Assembly: GCA_031763025.1 (NCBI GenBank)
Contig: JASSKH010000019.1
Location: 5,662,336-5,726,335 of the forward strand
Length of the DNA: 64,000 nt
From: Macrocystis pyrifera
Taxonomy: Eukaryota; Sar; Phaeophyceae; Laminariales; Laminariaceae
Direction: 5' to 3'
Every line of letters begins with the position of its first letter. Position 1 is the stretch's first letter. Positions 1 through 9,831 of the stretch are shown piece after piece. The notes beneath the pieces are model-generated. The model did not search any database and was not told the origin of the DNA. It worked only from the letters and a program-made list of their open reading frames with translations. A program made the translations under genes and the position numbers.

Positions 1-497
1 GCGGAGGGCAGGTGGTCGCTCCGTGCATCGTACCCTGTAAGTTGCTGGACGGAAGCCTGCGTGATGTACTATTTGCCACGATCATACGCTAGACTTGACT
101 ACAGTACAGTACAATACACTACACTACATGCCCGCTGCAGGGGAACACGAAACAAAACATAGTACACGAAGAGCGTATACAACTGTGGTACAGGACAGCT
201 GCTGTGCTAACAAACAGTCTAACAAGAAAGCCAGACTGAGATTCAGAGGGAATAATAAGAATGGCATTCCAGAGTGGTTATATTGAAGTTAGTGTGGTGT
301 GCACCCTCTCTCAAATATGAAAATCAGCCCGGGCCAGCTTTCCTGTTACTCATATAGGTGTCCTGTGCTGTAGGTCTCGTAAAGAGCTCGCACAGCAGGG
401 TATTTGTAAGTGTCGTCAACTTGTGTGCGTTGCTGGATGGTGGACAGCAGTGGACAATAATGATATGTTGTTGGTTGTTGTCTCATCGCATTGTCTC
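1..497. other. No gene seen; left copy of a duplicated segment
   Basis: No credible coding region. Positions about 209-327 are a diverged copy of 961-1065 (shared stretch around AACAAGAAAGCCAGACTGAG versus AATAAGAAAGCCAAGGTGAG), so this DNA is the left half of a local duplication about 750 bp apart, with two MITEs lying between the halves. Confidence 0.5.
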
Positions 498-612
498 TAT
501 TACGGGGGACCATAGTACATAGGACCAAATATTGTTGGTAAAAATAGCGAAACATATAGGTTTTTGTGTGTACCGTAGGTGCTATTTACTATTAATATGG
601 TCCCCCGTAATA
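498..612 (+). mobile_element. MITE family A, copy 1
   Basis: Non-coding element of about 110 bp whose ends are inverted repeats: it opens TTACGGGGGACCATAGTA and closes with TATGGTCCCCCGTAATA. Its inside carries the family core, an A/T-rich stretch reading ATAGGTTTTTGTGTGTACC. TA flanks both ends, as for Tc1/mariner-type insertion. Nine further members of the family (one interrupted) are in this window. It has no coding capacity, so it would have to be moved by a transposase encoded elsewhere. It sits two bases plus a TA from copy 2. Confidence 0.8.
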
Positions 613-613
613 C

Positions 614-728
614 TATTACGGGGGACCATAGTAAATAAGACCAACTATTGTGAGTAAAAATAGGTAAATATATACCCTGGTAGGTTTTTGTGTGCACCGT
701 AGGCCCCAGTTACCGTGGTCCCCTGTGA
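614..728 (+). mobile_element. MITE family A, copy 2 (tandem to copy 1)
   Basis: Same family and orientation as the element immediately to its left, separated only by TACTA. The right terminal repeat is worn (GTGGTCCCCTGTGA instead of GGTCCCCCGTAA) and the core carries a few extra bases, so this is the older or more decayed of the pair. Confidence 0.7.
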
Positions 729-1439
729 TGGTCCGAGTACGTACGTAGTCGTGTACTCCACTATTCATAGCTTTGTGGAGGCCCAGGCAGGGGTATACAA
801 AAATCGAGCAGAATATATATATTTTTTTGGTGCGTACGATGATCTCCCACCCCACTGGTTTGCTTTTCGTGCTGAGCTGGGGCGGAGTGTGACGTCTTGT
901 TCTGCTTTTGTCGTATACCGTTTCAAACAAAAGTAAGGATGGATGTGTGTAGTGCAGTACAGAAGACAGGCAATAAGAAAGCCAAGGTGAGATTTTACAG
1001 GGAAATAAGAAATTCGGGAGTCGTTATACTGAGTTTAGTGTAGACGGCATCCATTCTCGAATAACAAGTCCGGCGTGGATCGGCTTGTCTGCTTCTTCTT
1101 AGGTGTCCTGAACTGTGTATACGCATATTGCTATGATACAGAGTGGTCGCTGTTTTTGGTCTGTCCAATATGAGTGACCGTCCTCATCTCGTCTGCTACG
1201 CTTTGCGTTTGTTGTATGAGCATACAGTAGTTGGGAGTTGCTTCGTCTGTTGTCCTGTCGTCGATTGCGCCCTGAAATGTGATTGCGTCGGAGAGTCTGA
1301 CATCCGCCGCTTCCCCAGCGCGTCGCGCGGTGAGAGTGATGCAACAGCCGCTGTGTATATAGGCCCATGCGATGTTGGCCCGTGTGACGTAGGGGATTTC
1401 TCGTGCTTGACGGTTCCCGCCTTGATCTTAGCTTGTTGG
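729..1439. other. No gene seen; right copy of duplicated segment
   Basis: Contains 961-1065, the diverged partner of 209-327. Short open frames are present on both strands but show no domain, no consistent codon pattern and no conservation between the two duplicate copies. I see no RNA gene. Confidence 0.4.
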
Positions 1440-1553
1440 TATTACGGGGGTCCATACAGTAGTAAGTAGGACCAAATGTTGTTAGTAAAAATAGGTAAAT
1501 ATGTAGGTTTTTGGGTGTACCGTAGGTCCTATTAACTATGGTCCCCCGTAATA
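1440..1553 (+). mobile_element. MITE family A, copy 3
   Basis: Ends TATTACGGGGGTCCATA and CTATGGTCCCCCGTAATA are near-perfect inverted repeats. The internal AGGACCAAATGTTGTTAGTA and TTTTTGGGTGTACCGTAGG match the other family members. TA at both boundaries. Confidence 0.8.
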
Positions 1554-2369
1554 GCACGGCGTTTGTGTCAGTGCTGCTGTATTTGGTAGCGTTGCAGTGA
1601 CACCACCGGGTATAAACTGCTGGGTTTCCACCCGAAAAATATGGCATGACAGCATGGTAGTGTCTATAACGGTTTCATCCCTTGGGACCTCCTTGGCAGC
1701 GAGGACCATCGCAATGGTTGGTATCTCCGGTGTCATCAGCCGTCTACGAGCAGCGCGAACGCCTCAGCAGTTCGGGTATTGTCTTGCTGCGCCCTTTGCC
1801 GTACGACTACTACGCATTGTATCCCGGACACCAATCTGTATCACCCCCCCCAATCACGCGGTGGGTGTGACCATATTGGAATCGGCTATTTTTTATCGTC
1901 AACGTCAGAAGAAGGCATAGCGAATAAAACCGCCCAGGTTATATACGATAATCGACCAGATGCTTACCATTGCTCCCTTTGTTCCCCTCGCCCCCCCTTG
2001 CCACCCCCTGCCTTCTGCCGCAGCCACGCCTGCCCCACCATGGCGCCTGCGACCACTCCGACCACTCGGTGCCCACCCCTACCCCCTTCTTGTCTGGAAA
2101 CGCCAACGATTTCGTGAACTCCACCGTGAACGCGGCGGAGTCGAGGCTGCAGGCGCCTGTTGGGGTAGTCCCCTTGGTGGCTAGCCTCGCCGCCATTTTG
2201 GGGGCTCTCGCCTTTAGCGCCCACCACTCTTCCGGTAGAGGAGGCGCAAGCTTCTAGACTAGAGGCACCGCTCGCTAATTGCTGCTATAGACGGCAATGT
2301 CGAGGAGAAGTAGGAAGAGCAGGAGAGGTAGGAGGAGAGAGGAGCAGGAGGAGGAAGAGGAAAATGAGG
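1554..2369. other. No gene supported; purine-rich tail
   Basis: Several overlapping open frames on both strands at 1600-2260 are Pro/Ala- or Gly/Arg-rich and look like consequences of GC skew. From about 2299 to 2380 the plus strand is almost purely purine (GAGGAGAAGTAGGAAGAGCA and similar), a polypurine tract. Confidence 0.4.
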
Positions 2370-2522
2370 GGGGAGAGGGGGTGTACTCATGTCATGCATG
2401 TCCCTAGTATATGACGGTAGACCCTCGCATCCCTACAAGTGTCGAGACGGAGCACGTCGTGTTTTTCACCGACCAGGCAGACATTGCGTGCACCAAGCGT
2501 GAAGCGAAAAGCGAGGTGTGAG
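2370..2522 (-). repeat. Dispersed 150-bp repeat B, copy 1
   Basis: Reverse-complement relative of 27976-28122 and 48047-48221. Shared landmarks (read on the minus strand) are a start near GCTTCACGC, a middle CCGACCAGGNAGACATTG complement, then CATGCATGA and a C-rich tail. No coding frame is conserved among copies, so it is a repeat, not a gene. Confidence 0.6.
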
Positions 2523-4657
2523 GCGGAGGATAAGGAAACATTCGAGCAGAGGCAAGGCAAGGCAAGGAGGAAACCGTGAGTGCTACTAGAGACGGCAACG
2601 TCAATCGGCGGAGGGGGGAGGGAGGAAGAGGAGGGTGGGGATGTTTAGCCGCCATTTGATTTTGCCGACTGGGTGACTGGGTGACTGGGAGGAGGAGGGG
2701 AAGGGGGAGGGGGAGGAGAGTGGCGATGTGGGGCCGTCCGTTGATTTCTGCAAACTAGGTGATTTGAGGGACAGGGGAGCTAGAGATTTTCGTTTGGAGT
2801 TTGAGTGACTGGGTGAATGGGGAGCCAGGACTTCGTTGGGTTTGGGTGATTGGGTGGCCGGGGGGGGCAGGCTTTCGTTGGCGTTGGCTGCGAGACGAGG
2901 GTGTTCGATGCGAGGCAGATGGCCTCGTTGGGAAGGGGGTTGGGAGGAGAAGCGAGGACCGGAAGGTGTACATTTATTTTTCGTTAGTTTGTGTTTTTCT
3001 CTTTTTTTTTTGCGGTGCAGTAGCTCGTGCTGCGTGTTCAGTTTCGGCGCCTTGTTTCTCTGTGGGTCGGTCGTAGAGCTTCTCCGCACACGTCTAGCTA
3101 GGTTGGAGCTAGACCTGTTAGGAAGGTTGATACGGTAGTCTGTAGGCTAGGCAAACAGCCGCTCTGCCGGTACGTTGATGGTCAAATGGAACCGCACCTT
3201 TTCCGTGTCTTTTTTTGTGGATGTACTCTTGGTGTCGAGGCCTCTTTGGAAGCTCGCAAGGTCTTTTATTACCCCTGCAGTTGACGGTATTCATCTGTTC
3301 TATTTTGGCGGGGGAAAAAACGGTGCACGCGAAACAAAAGTGTTTTCGGCCGGTCTTGAGTGCCAGAAACAGGAGCATTGGACGTGAGGAAGATCACTAT
3401 TAATAGTGTAGTAGCAGAGGTCGTTCACAACAGTCGGGAAACTGGGGACGCTTTTTTCGTGCGCTATCTTTATTTAGACAGGCAGATTAATTAAGGTGGT
3501 TCGGCTGTCGTCTTGATGGCAGCTGGGTTTCGCTCCTGGAACGGTAGTGAAGTGGTATATTTTTTTGGCGGTACGATTTGCTTGGTTGCTCGTTGGAAAA
3601 CATTTCGGACCTGCCAACTTTTTCGGGTGGGTACCAGTAATGTCGCTCGGGAATTGGAGTCATAGTGGTCGATTTTGCCCCCTACCTTGTATTATAATAT
3701 TCGATTGGCGAAAAATAAGGAATATCACGTTTTGTTCGTCGTCTCGAAAGCGTTTTGAGCGCTCTCCTCTCTCTTATCATTCAAAGAGGCGCAAAATCGT
3801 GGCGACTGACAGCCATTATGAAGGGACTCAGCTCGCGAATCCTACGTATTTATGTCGGGTATAATTTCACTGCTGTCTTTACTGCCGCTGCTGCTGTTGC
3901 TGCTGCCTGGTGCATGCATTATTGCATAGTGCATGGTGCAAGTCGCATGGGCGTTCCTTGTTAATTCGGTATTTTCGCGGGACGATATCGAACAAGTTGC
4001 AGCGACAGCTTGCGGTTTATTCGGGCTGTGGTTGTCAGGGGGCATCCTGGGCCGATCCCCGAGTTTCCCATGGTCTGAGTGGTCATCGTCGCATTGGACC
4101 ATAATACTACTGTAGTGCACACCCACATGACTTCAACCGTGGTGGCACTGGGGTGATATATTTCTTTTGGCGGTGGTCGATCGGTTTGCCTTGTCTGGTT
4201 GGGTTGGGTATCAGTCTCTCGTTTGCCTTGTTCGTCGCTGGCGTGCTGCAAGGAGCAAGGAGAAGAAGAGTCGGTGAGAGAACGATATGTGGTGTCCACA
4301 GCAGTTTTCTTGTTTGCCCAATGATTTTGAAATTTAAACTCTGATTGGTGGGAAGTCCCTGCTCGGCTGGTGCCGTGCCATCATCCAGGGTCGGCCGCGA
4401 AGCCACTTCTCAGAGAGGCAGTGTGTGGTATCAAAGTCCCAATCAATGCACGCCGGGTGGCCGAAGGGCCAAGGCGGACAGATATCACAATCATGCTAGT
4501 ATCAGCCGCGCACACGCAACAGAGTGTACGATTGGTTGTTAATGAGGGTTCCATCTATCTGCTGTATTTAAAAGTTTCGTATTTCTTCGTATTGTTGTTG
4601 CGTTTGATATGCAACCATACATGAATGAACAGTGAAACCAAGTATGAAATACACACA

Positions 4658-4658
<1 letters not shown>
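2523..4658. other. No gene seen in this interval
   Basis: About 2.1 kb with only short, unconvincing frames. 2605-2730 is again strongly purine-biased on the plus strand, and 2660-2850 has slipped repeats of GACTGGGTGACTGGG. An apparent 162-residue frame at 2601-3089 (minus) is Pro/Ser/Lys-rich because it lies opposite this purine tract. Nothing else is recognisable. Confidence 0.4.

Positions 4659-4701
<43 letters not shown>
4659..4701. repeat. Poly(G) tract, 43 nt
   Basis: An uninterrupted run of 43 G on the plus strand, preceded by ACACACAC. It is one of many G/C homopolymers in the window; poly(A)/(T) runs are all far shorter. Confidence 0.95.
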
Positions 4702-4703
<2 letters not shown>

Positions 4704-5799
4704 CCCACTCGTGGCAAGCTACGAGCAACCTCCGAAATTTTATATTTTTATTTTGATGTATGTCCCCAAAATATAGACACACCCACTGCTGGAACGCTAC
4801 AGCTTCAGATTTTGTCTTCCTCACGTAAGGACTGTATACCCTGCATGAGGCTGTATAAAACCCGTAGTACGCGCGATCGAAGTATCACTGTTAATAGTAT
4901 CACACACAGCTTGAGCCTGCAAAGATGAGTTTCGATGAAAAAAACTAGATCTCATCACAGCTTCGTAAAGCTGTTGTTTTCAAATGTATAAATAGATGTT
5001 CAGCATGAGCTTCGTCGCTGATAACTCAAGAACACCGTAAAACACGATCTTCCCCCAAAGAAAGAAAACCAAGTGAAACCAAAACAAACTCTACTACAGC
5101 AGCAGTACGGTAGAAATTACTTCAACCTGTACCTGCTTGACCCTCTTGGGACTTCAGGGGGAACAGCATGACGGTAAAGAGGCGATTGCAGCAACGGTCA
5201 GTCATTTTTTTTTTGCGTGGTTCGGGGGGATGATATTCTGCAACATGGTGTCCGAGTTACAAAACAAGGAGTGGGACGGCACGGCCGCAAGATGATCTAC
5301 CTTTACTGCTGGACGCATGCTGCTCCTACACGATTGATACGTAGCTCCCAATGTTCCAACTATTGTTTGTTTAGGTCGCTATCTCGTGGCCCCAAATGAG
5401 TTATATATAATGTCTATTAATAACCAATCTATCTTTCTCTCGCTTGCTGTCCCAAGTAGTAGCCCCTTCCTTCTCATTGCAGCACCTTTAACTTCTTCTC
5501 TTAACTTCTACGGTGAGACCAAGGCTACGATCGGAGGATCGTTTTGGGTAATTTGGTTTCAGACGCTCAGTCATTCGGCCTACTGTATTGACTATTTAGT
5601 TGTTCGTTGCAGTACATATTTTCATATTTTGTGTTTTTTAGTACAGTAAACCGCCAATGCCAGTATATTGTTTGTTACGCTGTCGTTGCGCCAACAAAAA
5701 ACAGGCAAGCCCGTTTGGGAGTGAGGTACAGAACCCGCGCTCGACGGAGTGGCCGAAAAAAGACGCTGAAAATAGGGGTAAATCGCCCTTACCGAACAC
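4702..5799. other. No gene seen
   Basis: AT-richer than its neighbours, with no frame that looks coding on either strand. The last 150 bases begin to resemble the tandem array that follows. Confidence 0.35.
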
Positions 5800-7429
5800 A
5801 CGTCGTCGAGAATGAATGGTCGTTCCATGCGGGGAATTCTTTGTTAACGCTTCGCGCGAGCAAGGCCATTTTACTCGTAGAGCGAAGTTCGTTTGTGAAG
5901 AAGGTACATAGATAGTGGCCTCAGCCGGGTGGCCCGGCTGTATCTCCCACCGTGAGCTCGAGGTTGGCCGGCATCCTTTAGGCACGTGCTACAGCAGTAG
6001 TATAAATAATACTACAGGTCGTTGTGGTGACCCCGACGGCCATTTTTTCTGATGTGGTTGTAGCTTGGCGTCGACAATCGATATAGGACATTGATCGTTC
6101 CATGGGAATCGTTTTGTAATGCTTCAAGCGAGCAAGGTTACTCGTAGGTCAAAGTCTGTTTTGAGGGAGGACCTGGTACACTACACAGTGGTCTTAGCCG
6201 GGTGCCCCCCTCCTACCTCCCACCGTGGGCTTGAGGTTGGTCTATGCCCTGTAGGCAGGTGCTATTAGTAGTACTAACTACTGGGCTTTGTCGTGGCCCC
6301 AAGTTACAACGTGGCTGTAGTTTGGCGCGGACAATCGACGTATTGAAATGATCGTTCCATGGGGATCGTTTTCGCACGCTTCGCGTTATGAAGGCCAGTT
6401 TCTCGTAGAGGATAGATAGTCTGTATTTGAGGATGTGGTTCAAATATTCAGCAAAAACATAAATGGTGGCCGAAGCCGGGTGCCCCCCGTACCTCCCACC
6501 GCAGGCTTGAGGTTGGTCGGTATCCCGTAGGCAGGTGCTACTACAGTAGGAGGTTGGTCGGTGTCCTGCAACTAGGTGCAACAGTACTACTGGTCGTTGT
6601 CGTGACCCCTACCGGCACTATTTCTGACGTGGTTGTAGTTTGGCGCCAACAAGGGATGTACGGCAAATGATCGTCCCATGGGAATCGTTTTGCTACACTT
6701 CGCGCCATCAAGGCCAGTTATTCGTAGAGCATTAATTAGTCCGATTTTGAGGGTATAGTCCCGTACACAATGGCCTAGTCCTGGTGGCCGCCCTACCTCC
6801 CACCGCAGGCTTGAGATTGCTCGGTATCCTGTATAGTACTTATGAGGCAGGTGGTGTACAACATAATAACAGTACGAGTAGGAGGTTCGTTGGTGTCCTG
6901 TAGGCAGTTTCTTTAGTAGGATAGTGCCAGAGCCGTACTGGTCGTTGCTGTGACCCCAAGGAGTGTTCATGACGTGGTTATACTACTCACTGTAATTTGG
7001 CGTCGATAATCGATTCACAAAAATGATCATTCCATGGGAAAGTTTTTTTTGTTGCACTTCGCGCGAGCAAGGCCAGGTACTCGTAGGACAAAGTCTGTTT
7101 TTTTTTTAGAGAGGTACAGCATATATATATATACAGCGATCTAAGCCGGGTGACCCCCTACCTCTCACCGTGGGCTTGAGGTTGATCGGTGTCCTGTAGG
7201 CAGGTGGTATGCATTTAGTTGTAGGAGGTTGGTCGGTATCATGTAGAAAAGGCAGGTACTACGTACGGTTGGAGGCTGGTCGGTGTCTCGTAAAAAAGTA
7301 AGTAAGTGCCACAGCAAGCAGTGAGTGGTTGTGCTACAGTTACTACTAGTCGTCGTCGTGACCCCAAACTGATAGTTCTCAGGTTGTTGTAGTTTGGCGT
7401 CGCCAATCGATGTTGTTGTTGTCTTCACA

Positions 7430-7795
7430 TTAAATCATCCTTTCTACCCAGCTTCATCAGTACACCCAATGTCCGTCCTGCTTCCTTGTCCTAGAGAGAT
7501 ACTGATTCTGGTCACATACTGTGAGACAGAGGAAGACCAAAAAAAACAAAAAAAAATCGCAAATTCAAGGGTCAAGCAAGTGAAGTGCCAGCGTACCGGG
7601 TACGAAACACACCAACCCAAGCGAGACTACTAGCAAATAAGCACAAAAAAAAATAAAACAAAGAAAAATTCTACAATCATTGTGAAACAGAGAATACAAA
7701 TGACGCAAGGAGATCATAAACTTTTTAGCTGCTAGATGGAAAGCACAATACGCACTCAGGAAGGACAGATAGCTGCCGCGCGGACGAAGCAATAA
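7430..7795. other. AT-rich insert inside the tandem array
   Basis: This stretch lacks the array unit and is A-rich on the plus strand. Positions about 7438-7530 resemble 56466-56560 in the AT-rich virus-like island: both read TTCTACCC, then CAATGTCCGT or CAGTGTCCGT, then TCCTAGAGAGATAC, then TGGTCACA. After that both run into A-rich sequence. I infer that a small piece of the same element family was inserted here. No complete gene remains. Confidence 0.45.
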
Positions 7796-8788
7796 CAACT
7801 GGATAGTTCCGTAGATATAATAGGCATCGTTTTGTCACGCTCGGCGCTAGCAAGGTCCTTTTTAAGTTGTAGAGCAAGTAAGTAGAGTCTGTTTATGAGG
7901 CAGTACAGCACAATGTACATACATATATATATATATAGACTTAGTGGCCTAAAGCCGGGTGGCCCCCCTACCTCCCACAGTGGGCTTGAGATTAATCGGC
8001 GAGTCCTGTGGGCAGGCCTTACAGTTGAATGTTGGTCGGTATCCTGTAACCAGGTACTACCGTAGTACGCGACAGTAGTACTATAATACTGGTTGTTGTC
8101 GTTATCGGGTATTTTATAAAATTTGAAATACGTCAGCTGGTGAGTTCCGGATATTTTATAAATTTTGAAATACGGATATTTCTGGCGTAGTTGCAGTTTT
8201 TGGCGTCGACAATCGATGTTCGCCAATGATCGTTCCATGGGTCTGGGAGTCGTTTTTTGTTGCGCTTCGTGAGAAAGATGCCCATATATCGTATTGAGGC
8301 ATGGTATACAGTTGTGAGGGAGATCGAGTACAACGTTGCCAAATAAGCCGGGTGACCGCCCTACCTCCCACCGTGGGCTTGAGGTTGGTGTGTGTCCTGT
8401 AGGCAGATGTTACAGTAGGAAGCTGGTCGGTATCCTGTAGGCAGATGTCACAGTTTCTAGTTCAATAGGAGGTTGGTCGGTATCCTGTTGGCAGGTACTG
8501 TAGTAATAGTAGTACTATTAATACTACTGGTCGTTGCCGTGATCCCACGTTGGCTGATGACGTGATTGTAGTTTGGCATCGACAATCGATTTATTGCATT
8601 GGTCGTTCCACGGAATTGTTTTGTTGCGCTTTGCAGATGCAAGGCCATCGGTTACTGGTAAAAAAGTGAAGTTCGTTTTCGACGGAGGTACAGCAACAAT
8701 AGCGGCCTAAGCCGGGTGGGCTCCCTACCTCAGGCCGTGGGCTGAGCTTGGCTGGAGTCTTTTGGCAAATGCTATACTCGTACACTAT

Positions 8789-8897
8789 TATTACGAGGGA
8801 CCATAGTAAATAGGACCAAATATTGTTAGTTAAAATAGTTAAATATGCAGGTTTTTGTGTGTACCGTAGGTCCTATTTAATATGATCCCCCGTAATA
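8789..8897 (+). mobile_element. MITE family A, copy 4 (inside the array)
   Basis: Terminal repeats TTACGAGGGACCATAGTAAA and TATGATCCCCCGTAATA with the standard core. Because it lies within an array unit, the pre-insertion sequence can be read from sister units (GGAGGTTGGTCGG follows directly), which supports insertion at a TA. Confidence 0.8.
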
Positions 8898-9831
8898 GGA
8901 GGTTGGTCGGTATCATGTAGGTAGGTACTTGAAGGTTGGTTTGTGTCCTGTAGACAGGTGCTACAGCAGCAGTTGTAGTACTACTGCAGGTCGTTCGTGA
9001 CCTCAACGGGTAGTTCTGACGTGGTTTTAAAGTTCATAGTTTGGCGTTGACAACCGATGTACGGCAATGACCGTTCCAAGGGAATCGTTTTGATACGCTC
9101 CGCGCTAGCAAGTCGAGTTACCACCCGTAGAGCAAAGAAGTCCCATTTTGAGGAAGTTACAGAACATAGCGACCGAAGCCGGGTGACAGCCCTACCTCCC
9201 ACCGTGGTCTCAAGGTTGGTCTATGTCCTGTATAGGCAAGTGGTGCAGTTGAATACTACTGTAGACAGGTAGGTGCTACAGTCGTAGCAGTACTAATTGC
9301 CGATGTCGTGACCCCAACAGGTATTTCTGACGTACTGTAGTTGCAGTTTGGCGTTGACAGTCGATGTACGCCAATGATAGTTCCATGATAATCGTTGTGT
9401 TACGCTTGGCGCTATTATTACAAGCCTATAGTCAACTCGTGGAGCAGAGTTCAAGAGAGGTACATTTTCGCATCGATCTGAGCTAGGTGGCCGCCATACC
9501 TCCTACCCGTGGGCTTGAGGCTGTTGGATGTCCTGCAGATAGGTGCTACAGTAGAAGAAGGTCGATCGGTGTCCTGTAGGCAGGTGCATCAGTAGTACAG
9601 TAGTACTACTAAAGTAGTAGCGGTCGTTGTCGTGACCCCAACGGGATTTTCTGACGTGGTTGTAGTTTGGCGTCGACAATCGATGCACGCCAATGATCGT
9701 TCCATAGTGGTTATTATGTTACGCTTCGCGCTATCAATAGCATGGCCAGGCATTCGTAGATCATAGTCCGTATTTGAGAGTAGTACAGTACATAGTGGCC
9801 TAAGTGGGATGGACCCCCTACCTCCCACCGG

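Larger units (their letters stand above)
5800..9831. repeat. Diverged tandem array (about 11 units of 260-420 bp)
   Basis: A recurring unit contains, in order, a TTGTCGTGACCCCAACGG block, GTTGTAGTTTGGCGTCGACA, AATGATCGTTCCATGGGAAT, CGCTTCGCGCGAGCAAGGCC, AAGCCGGGTGGCCCCCTACC, CCCACCGTGGGCTTGAGG, and one to three copies of GGTTGGTCGGTGTCCTGTAG. The GATCGTTCCAT block recurs near 5815, 6090, 6348, 6665, 7024, 7802 (weak), 8227, 8600, 9066, 9376 and 9694. Unit length varies because the last sub-repeat is present in different numbers. Divergence between units is substantial, so the array is old. Open frames in it are not conserved between units, so I treat it as non-coding satellite-like DNA. It is interrupted at 7430-7795 and by a MITE at 8789-8897. 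Confidence 0.85.

Noticed and set aside
2601..3089. 162-residue Ser/Pro/Lys-rich minus-strand ORF
   Set aside because: Its composition is dictated by the purine-rich plus strand; no motif and no conservation.
5800..9831. CRISPR array
   Set aside because: Units are hundreds of bases long, diverged, and without regular short spacers; the genome is eukaryotic.
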